A stretch of DNA of 64,000 nt, taken from positions 124,001 through 188,000 of the forward strand of contig NZ_JBITMQ010000005.1 of NCBI RefSeq assembly GCF_044466355.1. The letters are read 5' to 3'. This DNA is from Actinophytocola sp044466355. Its GTDB lineage: Bacteria; Actinomycetota; Actinomycetes; Mycobacteriales; Pseudonocardiaceae. The notes under the pieces are model-generated. The model did no database searches. It was given only the letters and a program-made list of their open reading frames with translations, and was not told where the DNA came from. Positions within the stretch are counted from its first letter, which is position 1. Each line of letters starts with the position of its first letter. A program made the translations under genes and the position numbers. Positions 13,785-23,277 of this stretch are shown one piece after another.

Positions 13785-15749
13785 ATGTTCCACACAGTAC
13801 TGATCGCCAACCGCGGCGAGATCGCCATCCGTGTGACGAACACGTTGTCCCGTATGGGAATCCGGTCGGTCGCCGTCTACACCGACGCGGACGCGGACGG
13901 GCCGCACGTCGCCGAGGCCGACGAGGCGGTGCGGATCAGCAGCTACCTGTCCATCGAGGACATCGTGGCCGCCGCACACGCGTCAGGTGCGCAGGCGGTA
14001 CACCCCGGCTACGGCTTCCTGGCGGAGAACGCGGCGTTCGCCCGGGCCTGCGCGGAGGCGGACATCGTGTTCGTCGGCCCGCTGGCCGAGGCCATCGACG
14101 CCATGGGTGACAAGATCCGTGCGAAGCAGACCGTGGGCGCGGCCGGGGTGCCGGTCGTGCCGGGCCGGACCGAGCTGGGCATGTCCGATGCGGACCTGGT
14201 CGCGGCGGCCGACGAGGTCGGCTACCCGGTGCTGGTCAAGCCGTCGGCCGGTGGCGGCGGCAAGGGCATGCGGCGCGTCGAGAACCCCGCCGACCTGCCC
14301 GCCGCGCTGGAGTCCGCGCGGCGCGAGGCCCGCGGCGCGTTCGGCGACGACACCCTGTTGATCGAACGCTTCGTCGGCAACCCCAGGCACATCGAGATCC
14401 AGGTGCTCGCCGACCGCCAGGGCAACGTGATCCACCTCGGCGAGCGCGAGTGCAGCCTGCAGCGGCGGCACCAGAAGATCATCGAGGAGGCGCCGTCACC
14501 GCTGCTCACCCCCGAGCAGCGGGAGCGGATGGGGGCGTCCGCCGTGGACGCGGCGCGGTCGGTCGGCTACACCGGCGCGGGCACCGTCGAGTTCATCGTG
14601 TCGACCGACCGGCCGGACGAGTTCTTCTTCATGGAGATGAACACACGCCTGCAGGTCGAGCACCCGGTGACCGAGATGGTGACCGGGGTCGACCTGGTGG
14701 AGCAGCAGATCCTCGTCGCGTCCGGTCAGTCGCTGACCGTCGCGCAGTCCGATGTGGACTTCGACGGGCACGCGGTCGAGGCGCGCGTCTACGCCGAGGA
14801 TCCCGCCCGCGGCTTCCTGCCTACCGGTGGTCAGGTACTTGGGATCGGGGAACCGCTCGGGGACCACGTGCGCGTGGATTCCGCGCTGCGCGAGGGAACC
14901 GTGGTCGGTTCGAGCTACGACCCGATGCTCGCCAAGGTGATCGCCTGGGGCGCGGACCGTGCGGCGGCGCTGCGGAACCTGCACGCCGCACTCGGCGAGA
15001 CCGCTGTGCTCGGTATCGGCACGAACGTGGCGTTCCTGCGTGCCCTGCTGTCCGACGAGGACGTGGTGGCCGGGCGGCTCGACACCGGGCTGGTGGAGCG
15101 CAAGCTCGACGCGCTCGTCGCGGCCGACGTACCTGACGTGGTGTTCGCGGCCGCCGCGCTCGACGAGCTGATCGACCTGCAGCCCACCGGAGCCCTGGTC
15201 GACCCGTGGGACCGTGCCAACGGCTGGCGGCTGGGTGGCCCGGCGGCGATCCCGTTCCGGCTGGTCAGCGGCGACCGCGCGGAGACCGTGCGCGTCACCG
15301 GCACTCCGGACGCGGCGTCGGTCGTGGTCGGCGAGGCGGAGCCCGTACGGGCGTCCGCGCGCCGGGACCACGGCAGGCTCGTCGTCACGTTCGGCGGCCG
15401 CCGCGCCACGTTCCGGCGTGCGCAGGACGGCGACACGCTGTGGCTCGCCGCCGACGGGCGCACCTGGTCGGTCGACGAGCACTCGCTGCTGGAGAGCAGC
15501 GCGGTGTCCGCCGCCGGTGGCGGGCCGGTGACCAGCCCGATGCCCGGCACCGTGCTGGTCGTGAAGGCCGCCGAGGGCGACGTCGTGGCGGCCGGGGCGC
15601 CGCTGGTCGTCGTCGAGGCGATGAAGATGGAGCACACCGTGACGGCGCCGGTCGACGGCGTGGTCACCGAACTGCACGTCCGCGCGGGCCAACAGGTCGC
15701 GCTGAACCAACCCCTTGCCGTGGTGACCCCACAAGAGGAGCAGTCATGA
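13785..15749 (+). CDS. accA1: Acyl-CoA carboxylase biotin-carboxylase/BCCP subunit
   Basis: A 654-residue alpha subunit. Residues 1-450 are biotin carboxylase (VLIANRGEIAIRV, ATP-grasp loop KPSAGGGGKGMR, EMNTRLQVEHPVTE); a linker domain follows; the C-terminal biotinyl domain carries the biotinylated lysine in VVEAMKMEHTV. It uses ATP and bicarbonate to carboxylate biotin for the AccD1 partner encoded just upstream. The ATG at 13785 is two bases after the accD1 stop. The stop overlaps the next start (ATGA), so all three are coupled. Propionyl-CoA carboxylase would be the alternative, but the neighbours favour methylcrotonyl-CoA. Confidence 0.92.
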   Translation: MFHTVLIANRGEIAIRVTNTLSRMGIRSVAVYTDADADGPHVAEADEAVRISSYLSIEDIVAAAHASGAQAVHPGYGFLAENAAFARACAEADIVFVGPLAEAIDAMGDKIRAKQTVGAAGVPVVPGRTELGMSDADLVAAADEVGYPVLVKPSAGGGGKGMRRVENPADLPAALESARREARGAFGDDTLLIERFVGNPRHIEIQVLADRQGNVIHLGERECSLQRRHQKIIEEAPSPLLTPEQRERMGASAVDAARSVGYTGAGTVEFIVSTDRPDEFFFMEMNTRLQVEHPVTEMVTGVDLVEQQILVASGQSLTVAQSDVDFDGHAVEARVYAEDPARGFLPTGGQVLGIGEPLGDHVRVDSALREGTVVGSSYDPMLAKVIAWGADRAAALRNLHAALGETAVLGIGTNVAFLRALLSDEDVVAGRLDTGLVERKLDALVAADVPDVVFAAAALDELIDLQPTGALVDPWDRANGWRLGGPAAIPFRLVSGDRAETVRVTGTPDAASVVVGEAEPVRASARRDHGRLVVTFGGRRATFRRAQDGDTLWLAADGRTWSVDEHSLLESSAVSAAGGGPVTSPMPGTVLVVKAAEGDVVAAGAPLVVVEAMKMEHTVTAPVDGVVTELHVRAGQQVALNQPLAVVTPQEEQS

Positions 15750-16900
15750 TCGACTTCCGGCTCACCGAGGAGCACGAGGCCCTCCGCAAGACCGTCGAGG
15801 AGTTCGCGCGCGAGGAGGTCGCGCCGGTCATCGGCGAGTTGTACGAGAAGAACGAGTTCCCGTACGAGATCGTGGCGAAGATGGGCCGCATGGGCCTGTT
15901 CGGCCTGCCGTTCCCCGAGGAGTACGGCGGCATGGGCGGTGACTTCCTCGCCGTGTGCGTCGCGTTGGAGGAGCTCGCGCGGGTCGACTCGTCGGTCGCG
16001 ATCACCCTGGAGGCCGGGGTGTCGCTCGGCGCCATGCCGATCTTCCGGTTCGGCACCGAGGAGCAGAAGCAGGAGTGGCTGCCGAAGCTGTGCTCCGGCG
16101 AGATGCTCGGCGCGTTCGGGCTCACCGAACCGGGCGGCGGCTCCGACGCGGGCGCGACGCTGACCACGGCCGCCGAGCGGGACGGCACGTGGGTCATCAA
16201 CGGCTCCAAGGCGTTCATCACCAACTCCGGCACCAGGATCACCGGCCTGGTCACCGCCACCGCGGTCACCGGGAAGTCACCTGAGGGCCGTAAGGAGATC
16301 TCGGCGATCATCGTGCCGTCCGGCACGCCAGGCTTCACGGTGTCCAAGAGCTACTCGAAGGTCGGCTGGAACGCCTCCGACACCCACGAACTGTCCTTCG
16401 TGGACTGTGCGGTGCCCACCGAGAACCTGCTCGGGCGGCGCGGCCGCGGGTACGCCCAGTTCCTGTCCATTCTGGACGAAGGACGGGTCGCGATCGCCGC
16501 GCTGTCCGTGGGTCTCGCGCAGGGCTGCGTCGACGAAAGCGTCCGGTACGCCCACGAGCGGACCGCGTTCGGGCACGCGATCGGCGAGTACCAGGCCATC
16601 CAGTTCACGATCGCCAACATGGAGGCGCGTGCGCACACCGCCCGGCTCGCCTACTACGCGGCGGCGTCGAAGATGCTGCGCGGCGAGCCGTTCAAGAAGG
16701 AGGCGGCGATCGCCAAGCTCGTCAGCTCCAACGCGGCGATGGACAACGCGCGGGACGCGACGCAGGTCTTCGGCGGGTACGGCTTCATGAACGAGTACCC
16801 GGTCGGGCGGTTCTACCGGGACGCGAAGATCCTCGAGATCGGCGAGGGCACCAGCGAGGTGCAGCGGATGCTGATCGCGCGGGAGCTCGGTCTGCGCTGA
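15746..16900 (+). CDS. Acyl-CoA dehydrogenase (isovaleryl/short branched-chain type)
   Basis: A 384-residue FAD-dependent acyl-CoA dehydrogenase with full domain set. Motifs: GLTEPGGGSDAGA for the flavin, YAHERTAFGHAIGEYQAIQF in the C-terminal helical bundle and the signature YRDAKILEIGEGTSEVQRM near the end, which includes the catalytic Glu in short-chain and isovaleryl enzymes. Being coupled to methylcrotonyl-CoA carboxylase genes it probably makes the carboxylase substrate by oxidising isovaleryl-CoA; it is comparable in position to acdH of streptomycetes and fadE19 of mycobacteria. Exact chain specificity is inferred from context. Confidence 0.88.
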   Translation: MIDFRLTEEHEALRKTVEEFAREEVAPVIGELYEKNEFPYEIVAKMGRMGLFGLPFPEEYGGMGGDFLAVCVALEELARVDSSVAITLEAGVSLGAMPIFRFGTEEQKQEWLPKLCSGEMLGAFGLTEPGGGSDAGATLTTAAERDGTWVINGSKAFITNSGTRITGLVTATAVTGKSPEGRKEISAIIVPSGTPGFTVSKSYSKVGWNASDTHELSFVDCAVPTENLLGRRGRGYAQFLSILDEGRVAIAALSVGLAQGCVDESVRYAHERTAFGHAIGEYQAIQFTIANMEARAHTARLAYYAAASKMLRGEPFKKEAAIAKLVSSNAAMDNARDATQVFGGYGFMNEYPVGRFYRDAKILEIGEGTSEVQRMLIARELGLR

Positions 16901-16973
16901 TCAGCGGTGACGTGTTCACCGGTTCTGGCCTTAGTATGACGGGGCGTTTTCCCTGCTCAGCTTCGGAGGACCG

Positions 16974-18812
16974 ATGCGTACGTCCCGTCGGCTCGCCCTG
17001 CTGGTGCTCACGGCGGCCCTGCCGCTCGCCGTGGTCACCCCGGCGGTGGCGGCCCCCGCGAAGTCAGACCGCCCGACGCCGCCACCCTGGCTGAAGGTCG
17101 AGAACGGGGTCAGCGTGCCCCAGTTCGACCTGGCCGACGCGGTCGAGGAGACGCTGTTCGTGCAGACGGAGGTCGACAGCGACCTCGACGGGGTGCGCGA
17201 CCGGGTGCGCGTCAGGTTGTCCCGGCCCGGGGAGACGGAGACCCAGGGCATCAAGGTGCCGGTGATCTTCGAGCACAGCCCGTACCGGTACAACACCGGC
17301 GGCGGCCAGAACCACAACGTCGACTTCCCGGTGCTGCCGCAGGAGGGCGTCCAGCCCTCGGCCGCGCGTGCCGGTGGTGCCGCGGCCGCCCCGCGCCCCG
17401 ACCTGCCCGGGTCGCTCGACAAGTACTGGGTGCCGCGCGGGTACGCGGTCGTGCTGGGCGAGTCCATCGGCACCGGCTTCTCGGATGGGTGTCCCACGGT
17501 CGGTGACATGAACGAGACGCTCGGTACGAAGGCCGTGATCGACTGGCTGAACGGCCGGGCGACGGCGTACGACGAGGCCGGTGAGCCGGTGTCGGCGGAC
17601 TGGACGACCGGCGACGTCGGCATGACCGGGGTGTCCTACAACGGCACGCTCCCCAACCAGGTGGCCACGACCGGTGTGGAGGGCCTGCGCACGATCGTGC
17701 CGGTGTCGGCGATCTCGAGCTGGTACGACTACTACCGCGCGAACGGCCTGGTCCGGGCGCCGCACTCGAACACGTCGGGGCGGGGCATGAACGCCTTCCA
17801 GGGCGAGGACCTGGACGTGCTGGCCTACTACGTCGAGGGCCCCGGCCGCGTGGAGAAGTGCGCGCACATCACCGATCAGCTGCTGCAGTACGCCGATCGG
17901 ACGACCGGCGACTACAACGCGTACTGGCACGAGCGGGACTACCTGCACCGCGCCAGCGGGATCGAGGCGAGCGTGTTCGTGGTGCACGGCCTCGAGGACT
18001 ACAACGTCATGCCGAGGGCGTTCGCGTCGTGGTGGTCGCGGCTCGAGCGGTACGACGTGCCGAGGAAGATCTGGCTGCACAACGCGGGCCACGGCGGCCC
18101 GAGGGGGACCTCGGACTACCAGCGGACCCTCAACCGGTGGATGGACCACTGGCTGTTCGGCGTGCGCAACGGGATCATGGCGGAGCCGCGCGCGGACGTG
18201 CAGCGCCCGGACGGCACGTACGAGAAGCACGCGGACTGGCCCGTGCCGGGCGCCCGCGACACGACGCTGCGCCTGTCGTCGACCTCGGCGACGGACCCGG
18301 GCGCGCTCGGGCGCAAGGGCGGTGGCCCGGCGCAGTCGTTCGTGGACTCCGGCCGCACCCTCGACACGGACGTCGACCTGCTCCCGAGCCCGGACGCGGC
18401 GAACCCGAACCGGCTGGTCTACCTGACCGAGCCGCTGGCCGGCGACACGCACCTGAGCGGCACGCCGACGGTGTCGTTGCGGGCGTCGGTGGACAACCGG
18501 TACGCGGCCAATCTGACCGCCGTTCTGGTCGACTACGGCCCGGACGGCCAGACGATGGTGACCCGCGGGTGGACGGACGTGCAGAACCGCAAGGCGCTCG
18601 ACCGGAGCACGCCGATCGAGAAGGGCAGGGCGTACACGTTCGACTGGCCGCTGGAACCGGACGACTACGTGTTCCCCGCCGGGCACCGCATCGGCCTGGT
18701 GATCGTGTCGACGGACATGCACTTCACCCTGCGCCCACTGCCCGGCACGCACCTGACCGTGCGACCTGACAAGAGTTCGGTAACGCTGCCGCTGGTGGGA
18801 GGCCGCCTGTGA
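16974..18812 (+). CDS. Secreted Xaa-Pro dipeptidyl-peptidase/CocE-type hydrolase
   Basis: A 612-residue exported serine hydrolase of the PF02129/PF08530 group. A signal peptide (RRLALLVLTAALPLAVV..., cleavage near AVAAPAKS) precedes the alpha/beta hydrolase core. Nucleophile Ser in GMTGVSYNGTL, Asp in VVHGLEDYNVM and His in LHNAGHGGP are all in place; a jelly-roll C-terminal domain begins around residue 430. Actinomycete homologues release N-terminal Xaa-Pro dipeptides outside the cell. GGAGG upstream fixes the ATG at 16974. The following secreted protein overlaps it by four bases (GTGA), suggesting a functional pair. Confidence 0.88.
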   Translation: MRTSRRLALLVLTAALPLAVVTPAVAAPAKSDRPTPPPWLKVENGVSVPQFDLADAVEETLFVQTEVDSDLDGVRDRVRVRLSRPGETETQGIKVPVIFEHSPYRYNTGGGQNHNVDFPVLPQEGVQPSAARAGGAAAAPRPDLPGSLDKYWVPRGYAVVLGESIGTGFSDGCPTVGDMNETLGTKAVIDWLNGRATAYDEAGEPVSADWTTGDVGMTGVSYNGTLPNQVATTGVEGLRTIVPVSAISSWYDYYRANGLVRAPHSNTSGRGMNAFQGEDLDVLAYYVEGPGRVEKCAHITDQLLQYADRTTGDYNAYWHERDYLHRASGIEASVFVVHGLEDYNVMPRAFASWWSRLERYDVPRKIWLHNAGHGGPRGTSDYQRTLNRWMDHWLFGVRNGIMAEPRADVQRPDGTYEKHADWPVPGARDTTLRLSSTSATDPGALGRKGGGPAQSFVDSGRTLDTDVDLLPSPDAANPNRLVYLTEPLAGDTHLSGTPTVSLRASVDNRYAANLTAVLVDYGPDGQTMVTRGWTDVQNRKALDRSTPIEKGRAYTFDWPLEPDDYVFPAGHRIGLVIVSTDMHFTLRPLPGTHLTVRPDKSSVTLPLVGGRL

Positions 18813-19663
18813 AACGCCTACTGGTCGCCATGTCGGCGGCGGCGATGCTGACGGGTGTGTCCCCGGCCGTGGCGGTCGCCGAGGCGCCGCCCTGCACGTC
18901 CACACTGGACTGCACGGTGGACGAGATCAACGCGATGTCGATGGCGGACCGCCTGGAGTTCGTGCGGGACATGCAGTCCGGCCCGGCGGCGTCCCTGGGC
19001 GCGTCGGACCGGTGGCGCAACATCGAGGGCGTGATCACATTCTTCCGCGACCGCGGCCTGGGCGCGCCCGGCACCTGGGTGTCCTATGTGGATGCCGGGA
19101 TCGTGGAGGGGATCCAGCGGGGGATAGCCATCGCGCTCGGCTGGTCGGCGGAGACCGGGGGCAACCCCGGCTCGGCGAAGTGGGCGAGCTACCTGACGAG
19201 GCTGTCGAGCGGTGCGCTGACCACGCGGTCAGCCCACGACAGGGCCTGGAGCGAAGCCGAACAGGCGTCAACCGAGTACGGGAACGCCCTGGCGGTGTCG
19301 CGCGGCGTCCCGCCGACGGTGGTGGAGTGGCGTTTCTACCAGTTCTCGGAAATGTACCGGTGGGCCCTGCGGAACCGGCCGTTCGCGCTGGACCTGCTGG
19401 CGATCTACGGCCCACTGATCCACCCCGAGCTGGCGGCCGTGCGCGTGCCGTTCTACGACTGGTTCACCGACGTCAGCGAGTCGGCCCCGTCGAACCGGAG
19501 CTGCGAGATGGCGTACGGCTTCGCGGAACTGAACCCGATCACGGGCGTGACGGGCATGGCGGGCCTGTTCCTGGCCTACGTGGAAGAGCTGTTCGAGGAG
19601 TACCAGGGCGGCCTCCGGCCCCCGCGAACCACACTACCGGCGGCCACCGACACGACCCGCTGA
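18809..19663 (+). CDS. Secreted hypothetical protein
   Basis: A 284-residue protein with a signal peptide (VKRLLVAMSAAAMLTGVSPAVAVAE, cut into two here because of length limits: hydrophobic core MSAAAMLTGVSPAVA). The mature part starts with a Cys pair (APPCTSTLDCTVDEIN) and is helical and Trp/Tyr-rich; another Cys (NRSCEMAYG) lies near the end. No family recognised. The GTG at 18809 overlaps the stop of the peptidase gene and is preceded by GTGGGAGG, so it is translated from the same mRNA. It may be a partner or propeptide-like factor for the peptidase; this is inference. Confidence 0.7.
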   Translation: MKRLLVAMSAAAMLTGVSPAVAVAEAPPCTSTLDCTVDEINAMSMADRLEFVRDMQSGPAASLGASDRWRNIEGVITFFRDRGLGAPGTWVSYVDAGIVEGIQRGIAIALGWSAETGGNPGSAKWASYLTRLSSGALTTRSAHDRAWSEAEQASTEYGNALAVSRGVPPTVVEWRFYQFSEMYRWALRNRPFALDLLAIYGPLIHPELAAVRVPFYDWFTDVSESAPSNRSCEMAYGFAELNPITGVTGMAGLFLAYVEELFEEYQGGLRPPRTTLPAATDTTR

Positions 19664-19668
19664 CGAAG

Positions 19669-19709
19669 CCCGGGTTGTCCACAACCCGGAGCGTTGTGGA
19701 CAACCCGGG
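19669..19709. repeat. 17-bp perfect inverted repeat containing two opposed DnaA-box-like sequences
   Basis: CCCGGGTTGTCCACAAC (19669-19685) and GTTGTGGACAACCCGGG (19693-19709) are perfect complements with a 7-base loop. Each arm contains TTGTCCACA, the DnaA-box form of high-GC actinomycetes, in opposite orientation. It may be the terminator of the peptidase operon, a DnaA-binding site or both. A related pair occurs at 29285-29317. Confidence 0.7.
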
Positions 19710-19771
19710 TCGGCGTGATCCGGCCCGAAAGCCATCCGGTCCACCGGCCGAATCCGGGCTAGCATCGAAAC

Positions 19772-21139
19772 GTGAGCCGCTCACCTGCACGGATCTCCCA
19801 CGACCGCGCCGTGGACGCCCTCCGCGCGCAACTCGTCGCCCGCCCGTCCGGGGCGCCGATCCGCCTGGCGAAACCCACTTCGAACCTCTTCCGTTTCCGG
19901 GAGCCACCCGGAGAGGGCGCTCTCGACGTCAGCGCCTTCTCCGGGGTCATCGACGTCGACGGCGCCATCGCGGACGTCGGCGGCATGACCACCTACGAGG
20001 ACCTGGTCGACGCCACCCTCCGGCACCACGCCATCCCGCACGTCGTGCCCCAGCTGAAGACGATCACGCTCGGCGGTGCGGTCGCGGGCCTCGGCATCGA
20101 GTCGACGTCCTTCCGGAACGGGATGCCGCACGAGTCGGTCCTGGAGATGGACATCCTGACCCCGGACGGCGACGTCGTCACCGCACGCCCGGACAACGAG
20201 CACGCCGCGCTCTTCCGCGGGTTCCCCAACTCCTACGGCACCCTCGGCTACGCGCTGCGCCTGCGCATCGAGCTCGAACAGGTGAAGCCGTTCGTGCGCC
20301 TGCGGCATGTCAGGTTCACCGACGCCGCCGACTGCGCCCGCGCCATCGAGGACATCTGCGCGGGCGGGACCTACCGGGACGAGCGCGTCGACTTCCTCGA
20401 CGGGGTCATGTTCGACAGCAGCGAGCTGTACCTGACGCTTGGTAGCTACACCGACTCGGCGCCGCCCCTGTCCGACTACACCGGTCAGCGGATCTTCTAC
20501 AAGTCCATCCGCGACCGCGTCGTCGACCACCTCACGATCCGCGACTACCTGTGGCGCTGGGACACCGACTGGTTCTGGTGCTCCAAGGCCCTCGGCGCGC
20601 AGCACCCGCTCGTCCGCCGCCTCTGGCCGCGCCGCTACCTGCGGTCCGACGTCTACCGCAGGATCGTCGCGTTCGACCGGCGGTACGACCTCTCCGGCCG
20701 GGTCTACAAGCTGCTCGGCAAACCCGCGCGCGAACCGGTCATCCAGGACGTCGAGATCCCCGTCGAACGGCTCGCCGACTTCCTCCGCTTCTTCGCCGAC
20801 AGGATCCGGATCAGCCCCGTCTGGCTGTGCCCGCTGGCGTTGCGCGAACCCACCGGCTGGCCGCTGTACCCGATGAAACCCGGCCGCCTGTACGTGAACG
20901 CCGGGTTCTGGGCGACTGTCCCTTTGGGACCTGACGAGCGTGAGGGCACCTACAACCGGCTCATCGAGAACAAGGTCACCGAACTGGGCGGGCACAAGTC
21001 GCTGTACTCCACTTCCTACTTCGATGAGGATGAGTTCTGGTTGGCCTACGACGGGGAGACGTACCGGCAGCTCAAGGACACCTACGACCCGAACGGTCGG
21101 CTTCCCGACCTGTACTCGAAGGTCGTGCGGAACCAGTGA
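19772..21139 (+). CDS. tmsA: FAD-dependent 10-methylene-fatty-acyl reductase (tuberculostearate pathway)
   Basis: A 455-residue FAD-binding oxidoreductase of the PCMH fold related to DHCR24-like reductases. The FAD site is PHVVPQLKTITLGGAVAGLG, followed by GIESTSFRNGMPHESVLEMD. Homologues called TmsA or BfaA reduce the 10-methylene group put on oleoyl chains by the neighbouring methyltransferase, giving 10-methylstearic (tuberculostearic) acid with NADPH. The GTG at 19772 is likely leaderless: TAGCAT at 19760-19765 is a good -10 placed 6 bases before it. tmsB follows 17 bases after the stop. The pair is a known actinobacterial operon, so the call is strong. Confidence 0.88.
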   Translation: MSRSPARISHDRAVDALRAQLVARPSGAPIRLAKPTSNLFRFREPPGEGALDVSAFSGVIDVDGAIADVGGMTTYEDLVDATLRHHAIPHVVPQLKTITLGGAVAGLGIESTSFRNGMPHESVLEMDILTPDGDVVTARPDNEHAALFRGFPNSYGTLGYALRLRIELEQVKPFVRLRHVRFTDAADCARAIEDICAGGTYRDERVDFLDGVMFDSSELYLTLGSYTDSAPPLSDYTGQRIFYKSIRDRVVDHLTIRDYLWRWDTDWFWCSKALGAQHPLVRRLWPRRYLRSDVYRRIVAFDRRYDLSGRVYKLLGKPAREPVIQDVEIPVERLADFLRFFADRIRISPVWLCPLALREPTGWPLYPMKPGRLYVNAGFWATVPLGPDEREGTYNRLIENKVTELGGHKSLYSTSYFDEDEFWLAYDGETYRQLKDTYDPNGRLPDLYSKVVRNQ

Positions 21140-21156
21140 CGGGGAGGAGCGGCAAC

Positions 21157-22386
21157 ATGCGGCTGGCGGAGATCATCGAGCGTGCGGTGGGACGGGACGC
21201 GCCCCTGGAGTTCACCGCGTACGACGGCAGCCGGGCGGGGGACCGGTCCGCGCCGGTGCGCATCGAGGTGAAGTCACCGCTCGCGTTGTCCCACATCGCG
21301 TCCGCGCCGGGAGAGCTGGGGCTCGCCAGGGCCTACGTGAGCGGCGCCCTCGACATCCACGGCGACATGTACACGGCGCTGCAGAACATGGCGGCGCTCG
21401 AGCTGGGTTCGGTCCCCCCGAAGGTCCGGGCCGAACTGCTGGTGCGGCTCGGCTGGTCACGCCTGTGGTGGCCGGTGCCGCACCCGGCGGCGGAGTCGCG
21501 GCTGCACGGCAGACGGCACTCGAAGAAACGGGACCAGGACGCCATTTCCTACCACTACGACGTGTCCAACCGCTTCTACGAGTGGGTACTCGGCCCGTCG
21601 ATGACGTACACGTGCGCCGTGTACCCGGACGCCGACTCCTCGCTGGAGGAGGCGCAGTGGACCAAACACGACCTCGTGGCGCGCAAACTCGGCCTGCGGG
21701 AAGGGATGCGGCTGCTGGACGTCGGCTGCGGCTGGGGCGGCATGGTGATGCACGCCGCGAAGCACCACGGCGTGCGCGCGCTCGGGGTGACGCTGTCCCG
21801 CAAGCAGGCCGAGTGGGGGCAGAAGAAGATCGCCGAGGCGGGGCTGACCGACCTCGCGGAGATCCGGCACATGGACTACCGCGACGTCAACGAGTCCGGC
21901 TTCGACGCGATCAGCTCCATCGGACTGACCGAGCACGTCGGCGAGGCGGAGCTGCCCGCGTACGTGCGTTCGCTGTACGACAGGCTGCGCCCCGGCGGGC
22001 GGCTGCTGAACCACTGCATCACCCGATACGACAACAAGCGTCAGGCACGCGTCGTCGGGTTCTTCAACCGGTACGTGTTCCCCGACGGCGAGCTGCTCGG
22101 GCCCGGCCACATCATCTCGGCCATCCACGACAACGGGTTCGAGGTCCGGCACGAGGAGAACTTCCGCGAGCACTACGCGAAGACGCTGACCGCGTGGTGC
22201 GCGAACCTCGACGCGCACTGGGACGAGGCCGTGCGCGAGGTCGGCGAGGAACGCGCCAGGGTGTGGCGGCTCTACATGGCGGGCTCGCGGCTGGGCTTCG
22301 AGGAGAACAACATCCAGCTCCACCAGGTGCTCGCGGTGAAGCTGGACGGCGTGCGCGCACACATGCCGCTGCGTCCCGACTGGTGA
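21157..22386 (+). CDS. tmsB: 10-methylene-stearate synthase, SAM methyltransferase (cyclopropane synthase family)
   Basis: A 409-residue methyltransferase of the cyclopropane-fatty-acid synthase family. After an N-terminal lipid-binding domain come DAISYHYDVSNRFYEWVLG, the SAM site MRLLDVGCGWGGMVMHAAK, SIGLTEHVGEAELP and GFFNRYVFPDGELLG. In the TmsB/BfaB subfamily it adds a methylene at carbon 10 of oleoyl phospholipids; TmsA then reduces it. GGGGAGGAG seven bases upstream sets the ATG at 21157; an earlier GTG at 21136 would overlap tmsA and lacks an RBS. Ordinary cyclopropane synthase is the alternative but the tmsA partner argues against it. Confidence 0.88.
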   Translation: MRLAEIIERAVGRDAPLEFTAYDGSRAGDRSAPVRIEVKSPLALSHIASAPGELGLARAYVSGALDIHGDMYTALQNMAALELGSVPPKVRAELLVRLGWSRLWWPVPHPAAESRLHGRRHSKKRDQDAISYHYDVSNRFYEWVLGPSMTYTCAVYPDADSSLEEAQWTKHDLVARKLGLREGMRLLDVGCGWGGMVMHAAKHHGVRALGVTLSRKQAEWGQKKIAEAGLTDLAEIRHMDYRDVNESGFDAISSIGLTEHVGEAELPAYVRSLYDRLRPGGRLLNHCITRYDNKRQARVVGFFNRYVFPDGELLGPGHIISAIHDNGFEVRHEENFREHYAKTLTAWCANLDAHWDEAVREVGEERARVWRLYMAGSRLGFEENNIQLHQVLAVKLDGVRAHMPLRPDW

Positions 22387-22402
22387 CCCACGGGCCCGGC
22401 GA

Positions 22403-22424
22403 GTACCTGACGCCCGTCAGGTAC
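22403..22424. terminator. Palindromic bidirectional terminator with CCTGACN4GTCAGG core
   Basis: A perfect 22-bp palindrome with 10-bp arms whose core is CCTGACGCCCGTCAGG (22406-22421). It lies between the convergent stops of tmsB (22386) and the methyltransferase gene (22428-22430), where a shared terminator would be expected. Its core belongs to the dispersed palindrome family described in the findings. Confidence 0.65.
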
Positions 22425-22427
22425 CCG

Positions 22428-23228
22428 TCAGGGCTTGCGCGCCACGCCGGCGAAGACCAGCGACGCCTCCGGGTGCTCGCCGACGTCCTCCGGTGAGTCC
22501 GGCCGCCATTCGGGCGTCCACACGAGGCCCGGCTCGACGAACTCCAGCCCCTCGAAGAACCGGGCGATGTCGTCCGGCGTCCGGCTCACGCCCGGGTTGC
22601 TCGACTTCTGGTACAGCCGGCCCACCTCCTCGCGACCCTCGAGCGTCGGGTTCTCCACGCCGTGCGACAGCACGAGGAAGCTGCCCGGCGCCATCGCCGA
22701 GACGTACCGGGCCACGGCCTCGTGCGGGTGCGCCGTGTCCGGGATGAAGTGCAGCACCGCGACCATCAGCACGGCCACCGGCTGCGAGAAGTCGATCAGC
22801 GGGGCGGCCAGCACCGGCTCCGGGTCGGTCAGGTCACCGCGCACGGCCCTGGCGTTCGGGTTGTCCTTCAGCAGCAGCTCACTGTGCGTCACGGCCACCG
22901 GTTCGTTGTCCACGTACAGCACCCGCGCCGACGGATCGACCTCCTGCGCGATCTCGTGCACGTTCCCGGCGGTCGGGATCCCCGACCCGACGTCGACGAA
23001 CTGGCGGATGCCCGAGTCGAGGCAGAACCGCACGGCCCGCCGCAGGAACGCCCGGTTCAGCCGGGCCGCGGCCCGCGCGAGCGGCATGACCTCCAGGAGC
23101 TTCTCCGCGAACACCCGGTCCTGCTCGAAGTTCGCGGCGCCGCCCAGCAGGTAGTCGTAGATCCGCGCGGCGTTGGGACGGTCAAGGTCGATCGACTCCG
23201 GGGCCCAACTCGGGCGGTCACCTGTCAT
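22428..23228 (-). CDS. SAM-dependent methyltransferase (Methyltransf_19-type)
   Basis: A 266-residue class-I methyltransferase, paralogous to the one at 8467-9264: both share ARIYDYLLGG or equivalent at the N-terminus, QFVDVGSGIPTAGNVHEIAQ as SAM motif and RVLYVDNEPVAVTHSELL. The C-terminal segment FVEPGLVWTPEWRPD is conserved too. Substrate unknown. The ATG at 23228 is preferred because the upstream residues in frame are not protein-like and TAACAT, a fair -10, precedes it closely. It is divergent from the PhaC-like gene and shares its promoter region. Confidence 0.85.
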   Translation of the reverse strand: MTGDRPSWAPESIDLDRPNAARIYDYLLGGAANFEQDRVFAEKLLEVMPLARAAARLNRAFLRRAVRFCLDSGIRQFVDVGSGIPTAGNVHEIAQEVDPSARVLYVDNEPVAVTHSELLLKDNPNARAVRGDLTDPEPVLAAPLIDFSQPVAVLMVAVLHFIPDTAHPHEAVARYVSAMAPGSFLVLSHGVENPTLEGREEVGRLYQKSSNPGVSRTPDDIARFFEGLEFVEPGLVWTPEWRPDSPEDVGEHPEASLVFAGVARKP

Positions 23229-23277
23229 GTACCCGATGTTATGCGACAAAGGCGGCGTGACGAGGCAGGATGTCGGC

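Noticed and set aside
14496..15734. 412-residue minus-strand ORF opposite accA1
   Set aside because: Antisense to conserved biotin-carboxylase sequence and without domain features.
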